The translations under genes were made by a program, and so were the position numbers. The notes below the pieces were generated by a model that worked only from the letters and a program-made list of their open reading frames with translations, was not told the origin of the DNA and made no database searches. DNA of 34,839 bases, from the NCBI GenBank assembly GCA_964624465.1, contig CAZUZD010000026.1, forward strand, positions 1 to 34,839, given 5' to 3'. Positions 1-7,264 of this stretch are shown here, one piece after another. The stretch is from CAZUZD01 sp964624465. GTDB lineage: Bacteria; Planctomycetota; Planctomycetia; Isosphaerales; Isosphaeraceae. Every line of letters begins with the position of its first letter. Position 1 is the first letter of the stretch.

Positions 1-1
1 C

Positions 2-139
2 CTGCCCAAGACCCGCAGCGGCAAGATCATGCGGCGCCTGCTCCGCGACGTCGCCGCCGGCCGCGAGAGCACCGGCGACACGACCACCCTCGAGGACCTC
101 TCCGTGCTCGCCAAGCTCCGCGAGCAGGACGAGGTCTGA
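2..139 (+). CDS. acs: Acetyl-CoA synthetase, C-terminal end (partial)
   Basis: The window opens inside a plus-strand gene; 45 residues remain before the stop. They begin LPKTRSGKIMRRLLR, the C-terminal signature of AMP-forming acetyl-CoA synthetase. The lysine in the RSGK segment is the catalytic lysine of the adenylation half-reaction and the usual target of regulatory acetylation. The enzyme converts acetate, ATP and CoA to acetyl-CoA in the cytoplasm. The short tail after the motif (ending in EQDEV) fits the normal end of the family. The stop is followed by about 140 bases carrying an imperfect inverted repeat before the chemoreceptor-like gene, which is probably a separate unit. A propionyl-CoA synthetase would look similar here, so the exact substrate is inferred. 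Confidence 0.85.
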   Translation: MPKTRSGKIMRRLLRDVAAGRESTGDTTTLEDLSVLAKLREQDEV

Positions 140-192
140 CCGGGAATCTGCCATCCGGCGGTGTGCCGCCACCGGGATCGCCACAGCGCCCT

Positions 193-216
193 CGAACCGA
201 CCAGCGGTCGGGTTCG
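193..216. repeat. Imperfect inverted repeat between acs and the chemoreceptor gene
   Basis: CGAACCGACC at 193-202 and GGTCGGGTTCG at 206-216 pair over ten positions with one extra G, around a 3-base loop. No T-run follows. A TAAGCT hexamer at 220-225, 54 bases before the next start codon, could be a -10 element. The dyad could therefore be a terminator for acs or an operator over the -35 region of the next gene. Confidence 0.4.
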
Positions 217-279
217 TGGTAAGCTGTGTCGATCCCGACGGACGCCGCGCGTCCGGAACCGCACCCGAGGGCGCCACCG

Positions 280-2040
280 ATGTCGCTGCGCCGGTTATTC
301 GCGATTGCCTTCACGGCACTGGTGCTCGGCATTCTGGGCCTGGGGGTCATCAGCATCCTGATGATCCGCAACGAGAACCGGATGAACGGCTGGCAGGAGG
401 TGCGCTATCGTTCCTACCTGCTAGCCGATGAGCTGCGGCAGAGCTCCGACGACCTGACCCGGCTGGCGCGGCTCTACGTGGTCACGAAGGACCCGGCGCA
501 CGAGTCGGCCTACTGGGAGATCCTCGACATCCGCAACGGCAAGGCCCCCCGGCCGGCCGACTACCACCGGGTGTACTGGGACCTGGTGCTCGACTTGACC
601 AAACGTCCGCGCGGGTCGACCGAGACGGTTCCCTTGCAGGAGCTGATGCAGCGCATGGGGTTCACCGAGGCGGAGTTCGCGCTGATGCGTCAGGCTCAGG
701 CGAACTCCGACGACCTGGTGCGCACCGAGACCGTCGCCATGAACGCGGTCAAGGGACTCGACCCCGAGGGACATCCCCTGGCCGCGCCGGCCGAGCCGGG
801 GATGCCGGTGCGGACCATGCACGATGCGGCGTACATGCGAAACAAGGCCAGCATCATGGCGCCCATCGACGCCTTCCTGGCCCAGGTCGAGGCCCGCACC
901 CGCGCCGAGGTCGACCGGCTGGTCGAGCGCGGCCAGCGGCTGCTGCTGGCCGACCAGGTGCTCGCCGGCCTGATGCTCCTCCTGGCCATCGCCTTCGGCC
1001 TCCTGGTCCCGCGCACGATCTTCCGCCAGGTCGGCGGCGAGCCGAGCGTGGTCGAGGGTGTGGTCGGGCGGATCGCCGACGGGGACCTGACCGTCGATCC
1101 AGCCGCCGCGACGGGTCCGGGACCCGGCCGACCGGCGCGGGGCATCCTGGGCGCGATGCACGGCATGGCCGAGCAGCTCCGTGGAGTCGTCGGTGCCGTC
1201 GGCGGCTCTGCGCGGCAGATCTCGCAGCAGAGCCGGTCGGTGAAGACCAGCGCCACCGAGCTGGCCCAGGCCGCCGGCGAGCAGGCGCAGGCGACGCACG
1301 AGGCGTCGGCCGCCATGCATCAGATCGTCGGATCGATCCAGGCTACAACCTCGCACGTGACCCAGACCGGCGACCTGGCCCGCCGCGCGGCCGACGACGC
1401 GCGGGGCTCGGGCGCGGCGGTCGCCGAGACGGTCGGCTCGATGCGGGCGATCGCCGAGCGGGTCCAGGTCATCGGCGAGTTCGCCCGCCGGACCCGGATC
1501 CTGTCGCTGAACGCCGCGATCGAGGCCGCCCGGGCCAAGATCGGCGGCAAGGGGTTCTCGGTCGTCGCCTCCGAGGTCCGGGCCCTCGCCGAGCGCAGCG
1601 AGGAGGCCGCCGGCGAGATCGACCGCCTGGTCTCGGCCTCGCTCGACATCGCCGAGCAGGCCCGCATCCGCATCGAGCGGCTGGTGCCGGCCATCGAGGA
1701 GACCGCGACCCTGGTCGAGCAGATCCGCGAGGCCAGCCGGCAGCAGGCTCAGGGTGCCGAGCAGATCGGCATCGCCCTGCACCAGATCGAGTCGGTCGCC
1801 CGCCGCGACTCGCTGGCCAGCGCCGAACTCCTGGATCTGGCTCAGACTCTGGCCGATCAGGCCGCCCGCCTCGATACCGCCATGGCCTTCTTCCATCTGG
1901 AACCTGGTGACTCGGGAGCCAACGGGGAAACCGCTCATCTGGTTTCCCGGGTACCACTGGCACGGCGCGTGTACCCCCGGCCCCCACGACTTGCCGGCCC
2001 CCGTCCGGACCGACAGCCCGGGCCGCGCGGGGTGCTGTGA
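280..2040 (+). CDS. Methyl-accepting chemotaxis-like transmembrane signalling protein
   Basis: This 586-residue protein starts at the ATG preceded by GAGGG eight bases upstream; an upstream GTG at 226 is less likely. Membrane helix 1 is at about residues 5-27. A periplasmic sensing region of roughly 200 residues follows, then helix 2 at about 228-245, a HAMP-like linker, and a coiled-coil signalling domain at about 310-540. The signalling hairpin tip is clear at about 404-440, with LSLNAAIEAARA and GFSVVASEVRALAERS. Such proteins control the CheA kinase or a related signalling pathway at the inner membrane. The ligand cannot be told from sequence. After the coiled coil comes a Pro/Arg-rich tail of about 45 residues with no recognisable CheR-docking pentapeptide. 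No che genes are nearby, so its partners lie elsewhere. Confidence 0.85.
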   Translation: MSLRRLFAIAFTALVLGILGLGVISILMIRNENRMNGWQEVRYRSYLLADELRQSSDDLTRLARLYVVTKDPAHESAYWEILDIRNGKAPRPADYHRVYWDLVLDLTKRPRGSTETVPLQELMQRMGFTEAEFALMRQAQANSDDLVRTETVAMNAVKGLDPEGHPLAAPAEPGMPVRTMHDAAYMRNKASIMAPIDAFLAQVEARTRAEVDRLVERGQRLLLADQVLAGLMLLLAIAFGLLVPRTIFRQVGGEPSVVEGVVGRIADGDLTVDPAAATGPGPGRPARGILGAMHGMAEQLRGVVGAVGGSARQISQQSRSVKTSATELAQAAGEQAQATHEASAAMHQIVGSIQATTSHVTQTGDLARRAADDARGSGAAVAETVGSMRAIAERVQVIGEFARRTRILSLNAAIEAARAKIGGKGFSVVASEVRALAERSEEAAGEIDRLVSASLDIAEQARIRIERLVPAIEETATLVEQIREASRQQAQGAEQIGIALHQIESVARRDSLASAELLDLAQTLADQAARLDTAMAFFHLEPGDSGANGETAHLVSRVPLARRVYPRPPRLAGPRPDRQPGPRGVL

Positions 2041-2129
2041 TCCCGCGACTGGACTCCTGGGATGCCGTGCCTGCGGCGAGGCCGAGTCTCCGGGCGCCTG
2101 GGTCGCCGGCGAAATCGTCCCGAAAACCA

Positions 2130-2158
2130 GAGACAACGTCTGACTGACTCTCTATAAC
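2130..2158 (+). promoter_or_regulatory. Candidate promoter for the winged-helix-like membrane protein gene
   Basis: GAGACA (2130-2135), a 17-base spacer and TATAAC (2153-2158) make a reasonable sigma-70-like pair. They lie in an unusually AT-rich stretch about 110 bases upstream of the ATG at 2267. The rest of 2041-2266 holds no gene that I can support. Confidence 0.4.
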
Positions 2159-2266
2159 AGGTGTTGCACTGCGGTAAGCATGCGGTCGGCGGAATGCGTC
2201 CCCGACGGAATCGTTGTGCTCTCCGGTGAGTTGTTGAGATTTTGATCGTCCCCCGCGATCTCTCCC

Positions 2267-2644
2267 ATGCCAAATCGCTTGAGTGATTCAGAGATGAGTC
2301 ACTTGATCTTGAAAGTGCTGCGCGACCACCAGTCGACGGCGGGCACGAAGGCCCCGGACCTGTTCCAGGTCGACCACCTGATGCTGGTGGCCGATCGGCG
2401 AGCCGGCTTCCAGGTCAATCGCACGCAGTCGCACCGGGTGCTCAAGGAGCTGGTGGCGGCCGAGCTGGTCCTCACCAGCAAGTCCGAGATCGGCCGGGTG
2501 GCGGAGATCACGCCGGCCGGGCTCGTGGTGCTGGCCGGCCTGGATCGCCGGGCGGAACTCCGGCGGCTGGCGCTCTGGACGCTGGGAGCGGCTGGCCTGA
2601 TCGGCCTGCTGGGGGCGCTCGCCTACGTGGTGCGGCTGCACTGA
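2267..2644 (+). CDS. Small winged-helix-like protein with C-terminal membrane anchor
   Basis: This 125-residue protein belongs to no family I can name. Residues about 10-90 look like a compact helix-turn-helix/winged-helix fold: helices around HLILKVLRDH and SHRVLKELVAAELV, then a strand-turn-strand ending in a conserved-looking ITPAG, as at the end of MarR/PadR-like wings. Residues about 98-122 (LWTLGAAGLIGLLGALAYVV) form one membrane helix ending four residues before the stop, giving a tail-anchored layout. There is no clear Shine-Dalgarno site; an in-frame ATG at 2294 is an alternative start. It stands alone between the chemoreceptor-like gene and a tRNA, with its own likely promoter. DNA binding and gene control are inferred from the fold resemblance only. 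Confidence 0.6.
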   Translation: MPNRLSDSEMSHLILKVLRDHQSTAGTKAPDLFQVDHLMLVADRRAGFQVNRTQSHRVLKELVAAELVLTSKSEIGRVAEITPAGLVVLAGLDRRAELRRLALWTLGAAGLIGLLGALAYVVRLH

Positions 2645-2767
2645 CCACACTGTCAGGGTCGGTCCCAGAGCGATGCTCGCCCACGTCTTCCCCACGGGGA
2701 TCGCCGGCACCGCCCATCGCGGGCCGCCGGAACAGACCCCTCGCTCCGGTGGATCGCCGTAAGTCAA

Positions 2768-2841
2768 TGCGCCCGAGTGGATTCGAACCACTGACCGGCT
2801 GCTTAGAAGGCAGCTGCTCTATCCAACTGAGCTACGGGCGC
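2768..2841 (-). tRNA. tRNA-Arg (anticodon TCT)
   Basis: On the minus strand the sequence folds as a full cloverleaf. The acceptor stem is GCGCCCG/CGGGCGC, the D arm GCTC/GAGC, the anticodon stem GCTGC/GCAGC with loop CTTCTAA, the variable loop CGGTC, and the T arm AGTGG/CCACT with TTCGAAT. Including the discriminator A the length is 74 bases. Anticodon TCT reads AGA, a rare codon in this GC-rich genome. CCA is not encoded. The tRNA stands alone, opposite to both flanking genes. Confidence 0.95.
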
Positions 2842-3176
2842 CAGGGGCAGGAGCACCCCTTGGGGTGAGCCCATGGTCATCATAATGGGTTGGATCGGGC
2901 CTTGCCAGGCGGGCGGCGCGGTCCGGTCGGACGGGTCCGGGGGGTGGTCCGCGCGCCTGGCCCGTGGGGACCCGCGGTCAGAATTCGGCGGGGCCCAGGC
3001 ACGACCTGGCCCCAGAGTCCGGCGGGGACGGTAAAATCAGGGCGGGTCGTGCGTCCGCCGTCCGCTGCGCCCCGAGGGTCCGGCGGCACGGGCGCTGCAC
3101 CTGGCCGAGCGAGAGTCCCGCCGCAGCGGCGGGGCCGGGACATCGGGCCGGGTCGGGCCCCATCGAGGAGCTGGAC
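2842..3176. other. Gene-free stretch upstream of the hibernation factor
   Basis: These 335 bases hold no gene that I can support. A TAAAAT hexamer at 3032-3037 is a possible -10 element for the gene starting at 3177, without a convincing -35 partner. The remainder is GC-rich with no clear repeat. Open frames that cross it lack a ribosome binding site and read through into the hibernation factor. Confidence 0.4.
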
Positions 3177-3524
3177 ATGCACTTCCAGGTGCGCACCGAC
3201 AATCACATCGAGAACTCCGACGCCCTGCTCGACCAGGTGCGCGGCGAGCTGGAGTCTGCCCTGCTGCCCCGGTTCCAGGACCGGATCAGTCGCGTGGAGG
3301 TGTACTTCCAGGACCAGAACAGCCACAAGAAGGGGATCGACATCCGCTGCTCGATCGAGGTGGGCCTGGCCGGCCATGCCCCCGTGGTGGTCGCGGCCGA
3401 CTCGACCGAGGTTCCCCTGGCGCTCGACGCGGCCGTCGAGAAGCTCAAGAAGGCCCTGGACCGGACTCTGGACCGGCTGGACGACCGCGGCAACCGGGTC
3501 TCGATGTCGGGTGAGCCGACCTGA
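3177..3524 (+). CDS. Short ribosome hibernation promoting factor (HPF/RaiA family)
   Basis: The 115-residue protein starts at ATG 3177 with GAGGAG at 3165-3170. Its beta-alpha-beta-beta-beta-alpha layout matches the HPF/RaiA (YfiA) family: a first helix (DALLDQVRGELESALLPRF), strands around RVEVYFQDQN and RCSIEV, and a second helix (LDAAVEKLKKALDRTLDRL). Family members bind the 30S subunit and help silence ribosomes in stationary phase. It has only the short N-terminal domain and lacks the dimerising tail of long HPF. A strong hairpin follows, shared with the convergent stress-protein gene, so it is probably monocistronic. Confidence 0.75.
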   Translation: MHFQVRTDNHIENSDALLDQVRGELESALLPRFQDRISRVEVYFQDQNSHKKGIDIRCSIEVGLAGHAPVVVAADSTEVPLALDAAVEKLKKALDRTLDRLDDRGNRVSMSGEPT

Positions 3525-3545
3525 GCCGGGCCGCCACCGACGCCC

Positions 3546-3572
3546 CGCCCACGCCGAACCCCGGCGTGGGCG
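3546..3572. terminator. Bidirectional hairpin terminator between convergent genes
   Basis: CGCCCACGCCG (3546-3556) and CGGCGTGGGCG (3562-3572) form a perfect 11-bp stem with loop AACCC. The hairpin lies in the 60-base gap between the hibernation factor and the stress-protein gene that end towards each other. There is no T-run on either side. Confidence 0.65.
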
Positions 3573-3584
3573 GATTGGCCGGCC

Positions 3585-4214
3585 TCAGCCCGTGGCGGTG
3601 TCGGTGAGGTCGAGCCAGCCGCGATCGAGGTGGTAGCGGTAGTTCGGGTCGTTCTGCCAGCGGTGGCGATGCTCGATCAGGCTGCGGGCATCCACCGAGT
3701 CGAGCACGCCCCGGGCCCGGAGGAAATCATCCTCGGGCACCGACAGCACGAGCAGCAGGGCGCCCCGCTCCAGGGCCGCCTGGTAGTCGCGGGCCTCATC
3801 CTCGGGGATGCCCCGGTCGGACCAGGCCCCCAGCAGCGCGCCGATGCCGCCGCCGGTGGCTGCGCCCCCGAGGACGGTGGCGGCCGCCCCGATCGCCAGC
3901 GCGGGTCCTGTGCCCGAGAGCACCATCACCGCCAGGCCGGCGATCGTGCCGCCCAGGCCGCCCAGGGTGCCCCCCTGCCAGGTGTTGATCGCCTGGCTGT
4001 TGCCCCCCTTGTCCTCGCTCTCGATGTCGCGGACCAGCTGCTCGACCACCGCCGGGCTGTGCCGGGGCGCCAGGTCGCCGCGGTCGCCGGGGGCGTCCGC
4101 GACCTCGCCCCGGATCAACTGCAGGTGGCTGAGGTCGAACCCGGCCGCGGCCAGGGCCGCCACCGCCCGCTCGGCCTTCGCATTGGACTCGAAGAGTTGC
4201 AAGAGCGCCTTCAC
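3585..4214 (-). CDS. General stress protein with central glycine-zipper membrane segment
   Basis: The preferred start is GTG 4214, preceded by GAGGAGG at a 5-base spacing, giving 209 residues; an upstream ATG at 4298 lacks such a site. The N-terminal 40 residues (VKALLQLFESNAKAERAVAA) form a beta-alpha unit as in YflT/GSP17M-type stress proteins. Residues about 75-125 are very rich in Gly and Ala (GGTLGGLGGTIAGLAVMVLS and GGAATGGGIGALLGAW), a glycine-zipper hairpin expected to insert in or pack on membrane. A second alpha/beta unit follows (ALERGALLLVLSV). Homologues are described as stress-induced with no known biochemical activity. It is transcribed towards the hibernation factor gene, and both products suit stress or stationary phase. 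Confidence 0.6.
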   Translation of the reverse strand: MKALLQLFESNAKAERAVAALAAAGFDLSHLQLIRGEVADAPGDRGDLAPRHSPAVVEQLVRDIESEDKGGNSQAINTWQGGTLGGLGGTIAGLAVMVLSGTGPALAIGAAATVLGGAATGGGIGALLGAWSDRGIPEDEARDYQAALERGALLLVLSVPEDDFLRARGVLDSVDARSLIEHRHRWQNDPNYRYHLDRGWLDLTDTATG

Positions 4215-4341
4215 CGGTGCCTCCTCGCGCGATGGGGTCGGCCCGCGGCGCCCTTCGGATCCAGGCCGGCGGCCGCGACGGGCGCGCGGGATCGTCACGT
4301 CGAGGAGCTGGGATGCAACCCGCGTGCCCGGCGGCGGCGGC

Positions 4342-5163
4342 TCAGCGCGGCCATTCCGAGGGCGCCGGGGCCCGGTGCGCCCAGGGGCCCCGCCCGATGT
4401 ACGCCGCCCGCTCCCGGACCCACCGGGCCCGGTCCCGGAACATGAACCCGAAGCCGAGTCCGGCGACGGCGCCCCCGACGTGCGCCATGTAGGCCACGCC
4501 GCCGCTCTCGCCCAGGTGTCCGAGATCGCCCAGGCCCAGGAACACCTGCATCAGGATCCAGAGGCCGATGACGGCGATGGCCGGCATCTCGGTGATCATG
4601 CGCAGGAACAGGACCCGCACGCGGTTGTACGGGAACCAGACCAGGTACATGCCCATCACGCCCGAGATGGCCCCCGAGGCGCCCAGGCTGGGGATCAGCG
4701 AGTTGGGGGCCACCAGGATGTGGGCCATGCTGGCGCAGAACCCGCAGGCCAGGTACACGAGCAGGTAGCGGACGTGTCCGAGGACCTCCTCGACGTTGTC
4801 GCCGAAGATCCAGAGGTACAGCATGTTGCCGAGCAGGTGCATCAGGCCGCCGTGCATAAAGATCGAGGTGAACAGCGTCATCCAGACCGGGAATGGCACG
4901 GGCGCCTGGGGCAACTCCTCGGTCTTGCGGGCGACCTTGACCTGCCCGAGCGGGTCCTGCATCTGCACCTCGCGCTCGATGCGGATCGGCTCCTTGAGGT
5001 CCTCGTTGTGGGTGATCTCGTACGGCGTGGCCGCGTACGCGATGGTGAACTCCTCGGGCCGCGAGGACTGGAGCCAGAAGACCAGGATGTTCAGCGCGAT
5101 GAGGACGTAGTTGACGTACGGGGTGATCTCGGTCTTCTCGACGTCACCCAGCGGCATGATCAT
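4342..5163 (-). CDS. Rhomboid family intramembrane serine protease
   Basis: ATG 5163 gives 273 residues. The protein begins with a short cytoplasmic segment, a first helix (YVNYVLIALNILVFWL) and an inserted loop of about 60 residues, then the six-helix rhomboid core. Core motifs visible are HGGLMHLLGNMLYLWIFG in the second core helix, LGASGAISGVMGMYL with the nucleophile at about Ser163 in GxSG, and AHVGGAVAGLGFGF with the catalytic base at about His228. Rhomboids cleave membrane-spanning substrates within the bilayer. The substrate is unknown. The gene lacks the GlpG-type N-terminal domain found in the second rhomboid at 12192. Its neighbours give no functional hint. Confidence 0.88.
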   Translation of the reverse strand: MIMPLGDVEKTEITPYVNYVLIALNILVFWLQSSRPEEFTIAYAATPYEITHNEDLKEPIRIEREVQMQDPLGQVKVARKTEELPQAPVPFPVWMTLFTSIFMHGGLMHLLGNMLYLWIFGDNVEEVLGHVRYLLVYLACGFCASMAHILVAPNSLIPSLGASGAISGVMGMYLVWFPYNRVRVLFLRMITEMPAIAVIGLWILMQVFLGLGDLGHLGESGGVAYMAHVGGAVAGLGFGFMFRDRARWVRERAAYIGRGPWAHRAPAPSEWPR

Positions 5164-5450
5164 GGCGCAACTCGTTGGGCTGAAGGCACGTGGGACGGCC
5201 CGTCCTGGGGACGGCGCCGGGGGGACACCCGACCATAGCGAGCGGGCCCCGTCGACGCCAGGCACCAGCCGGCCGGCGGGCCGCCCCCTGCGATCAAGCG
5301 GGGTGCCGGGGCCGGCCGATACAAGACGGTGTTGCAGTCGGGATCGCCGCGCCCCGCCCGGGGAGGGGTCCCGTCAGGCCTGGTCCGCACCGGGATGGGG
5401 CGCTCCCGCCCGCCCGGCCGGGGACCGCAGACAGGGAGGTCCGCGCCGCC

Positions 5451-5894
5451 ATGACCCAGAACTCGCACGACTCCGGCCGCCGTCCGACCCGCCGGCATTT
5501 CCTGGCCGCCTCCGCCCTGCCCCTGGCCGTCGTCGGCCGTGAGGCCCTGGCCGCCGATTGCGAGGCCGGCCGCGACGCCCTGGTCGGCGCCGCCCGGGCG
5601 TATGGCAAGCTGGTCCCCGCCTGGACCGAGGCCGCCCGCGCCCGCTCGCTCGACGGCCGCGACGCCGAGGCCGAGGCCCGCTTCGACGCCCTGGACCGCG
5701 CCTACGACCAGTCGAAGCGGCGGCTGCTGTCGCTGATGCGGTCGGCTGGTCGGCCGGTGGTCGTCGACCGCGAGGCCGGCCAGCTGTACCTCGACTGCAC
5801 CCCGGCCGGCTCGCACGAGGACCTCGACGGCCTCCTGCCCGAGACCGCCATCGTGCGGGTGGTGCCCCTGAGCGAGGCCATGCGCCTCGGCTGA
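5451..5894 (+). CDS. Tat-exported protein of unknown function
   Basis: The gene starts at ATG 5451 with AGGGAGG about ten bases upstream and encodes 147 residues. The N-terminus has a twin-arginine signal: RRPTRRHFLAA, a hydrophobic stretch and an alanine cleavage region ending in GREALA at about residue 36. The mature part is short, helical and acidic, with a repeated-looking segment rich in Arg, Asp and Ala, and ends in a beta-like domain (GRPVVVDREAGQLYLDCTP). I recognise no family. Tat export implies folding in the cytoplasm, but no cofactor motif is visible. An MFS transporter gene follows 79 bases later behind its own promoter candidate. Confidence 0.65.
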   Translation: MTQNSHDSGRRPTRRHFLAASALPLAVVGREALAADCEAGRDALVGAARAYGKLVPAWTEAARARSLDGRDAEAEARFDALDRAYDQSKRRLLSLMRSAGRPVVVDREAGQLYLDCTPAGSHEDLDGLLPETAIVRVVPLSEAMRLG

Positions 5895-5896
5895 GC

Positions 5897-5925
5897 CTGA
5901 CGGGGGCGGGCCTCGCCGCTATGAT
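5897..5925 (+). promoter_or_regulatory. Candidate promoter for the MFS transporter gene
   Basis: CTGACG (5897-5902), a 17-base spacer and TATGAT (5920-5925) form a good sigma-70-like pair. It starts just after the stop of the Tat-exported protein, and its -10 element is 48 bases before the transporter ATG. Confidence 0.45.
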
Positions 5926-5973
5926 GATCGGGACTGACCCCGGAAGGTCAGCGACCGGGGCGGCGGGGCTCTC

Positions 5974-7251
5974 ATGGGCGGTGACTCACGGATCGGGGTT
6001 CGGGCCCGGCTCTCGGTCATGATGGCGGGGGTCTTCGCGATCCAGGGGTGCTGGTGGCCCCTGCTGGCGGTGCACCTGGCCGACCTGCACATCGGCGGCC
6101 GGGCCCGTGGCTGGATCTTTGCCACCCTCGCCATCGCCTCGCTGCTGACACCGCTGGGCGTCGGTCAGCTGGCCGACCGTCGCGTGCCGTCGCAGTGGCT
6201 GATGGCCACGCTCTACGCCCTGGGGACGGGGTTGCTCGCCGTCCTGGCCGCCGGCTGGGTCGACTCCGCCCCGGGCCTGTTCACGCTGCTGCTGGCCTAC
6301 TGGCTCCTGACGGCGCCCGGTTACGGCCTGGCCAGCGCCATGGCGTTCCGGAACCTGGAGCGGCCGGCCGAGCAGTTCGGCGGCGTGCGGCTCTGGGGCA
6401 CGGTCAGCTGGATGCTGGTCGGGCTGGCCGTCTCGGGCCTGATGGCGGGCCGGGTCGCCCTGGGGGCGAGCCCGGCCGGGCGGACGTCCGACGCATTCGG
6501 GCTGTCGGCGGTGCTCTCGGGCCTGGTGGCGGTCTTCTGCCTGCGGCTGCCGCACACGCCCCCCCTGGCCCGCTCCTCGGGCGGGCGTTCGTTCGCGAGC
6601 ACGGCCGTCGAGCTGGCGCGTCGGCCCGGCATGGGGCTGTTCCTGACGCTGGCCTTCGGGGTGAGCCTGACGACCCCGTTCGTCTACCAGGTCGTGCCGG
6701 CGCACCTGGCGGAGCGGGGACTGCCCCGGTCCTCGATCGCCGCGGCCATGTCGCTGGGCCAGGTGCTCGAGATCGGGGTCCTGCTGGTGCTGCCCCGGGT
6801 CATCGGAACGCTGGGCTACCGCGCCACCCTGGCCCTCGGCCTCTGCGCCTGGGTGTCGTACTTCGGGATGCTCGCCTCGCGGCCGGCGCTGGTCGTGACC
6901 CTGCCGGGCCTGGCCTTGCAGGGGGTGGCCATCGCGCTGTTCCACATCACGGGCCCGCTGTACCTGGACCGTCGCACCGCGCCCGAGCTGCGGTCCAGCA
7001 CGCAGGGGCTCTACGTGATGACGACCACCGGCCTCGGCACGCTGATCGGCAGCCTGATGGCCGGCGAGGTGGTCATGTGGCTGGGTGCCGGCACCTCCGC
7101 GCTCTTTCTGGTGCCCATGGCCATCGATGCGGTCGTGCTCCTCCTGCTGCTGGCGACGTTCCGCGATCCCGAACGCTCACCGGCGACGGCTGCCCCCCGG
7201 GTCGGGCCGCCGCAGGCCGTCACGGGGCGGCCCCGGGAGTCGATCGCGTAG
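5974..7251 (+). CDS. MFS transporter, NupG/nucleoside-symporter-like
   Basis: This 425-residue integral membrane protein has about twelve predicted helices in two halves with a longer central loop (RSSGGRSFAS) near residue 205. The first helix, WWPLLAVHLADLHIGG, and the later FGGVRLWGTVSWMLVGL resemble the nucleoside:H+ symporter branch of the major facilitator superfamily, in which G-x-x-R-x-W-G-S/T is typical. The loop after helix 2 (GQLADRRVPSQ) is the usual MFS loop motif. It would import a small solute at the inner membrane by proton coupling; the substrate cannot be stated. The gene is convergent with photolyase with only 13 bases between the two stops. Confidence 0.8.
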   Translation: MGGDSRIGVRARLSVMMAGVFAIQGCWWPLLAVHLADLHIGGRARGWIFATLAIASLLTPLGVGQLADRRVPSQWLMATLYALGTGLLAVLAAGWVDSAPGLFTLLLAYWLLTAPGYGLASAMAFRNLERPAEQFGGVRLWGTVSWMLVGLAVSGLMAGRVALGASPAGRTSDAFGLSAVLSGLVAVFCLRLPHTPPLARSSGGRSFASTAVELARRPGMGLFLTLAFGVSLTTPFVYQVVPAHLAERGLPRSSIAAAMSLGQVLEIGVLLVLPRVIGTLGYRATLALGLCAWVSYFGMLASRPALVVTLPGLALQGVAIALFHITGPLYLDRRTAPELRSSTQGLYVMTTTGLGTLIGSLMAGEVVMWLGAGTSALFLVPMAIDAVVLLLLLATFRDPERSPATAAPRVGPPQAVTGRPRESIA

Positions 7252-7264
7252 CGCGGGGGCCGGG

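Noticed and set aside
421..2136. Long minus-strand open frame opposite the chemoreceptor gene
   Set aside because: It is the antisense shadow of a clear gene, lacks recognisable domains, and is rich in Arg, Gly, Asp and Leu as expected of GC-rich antisense frames.
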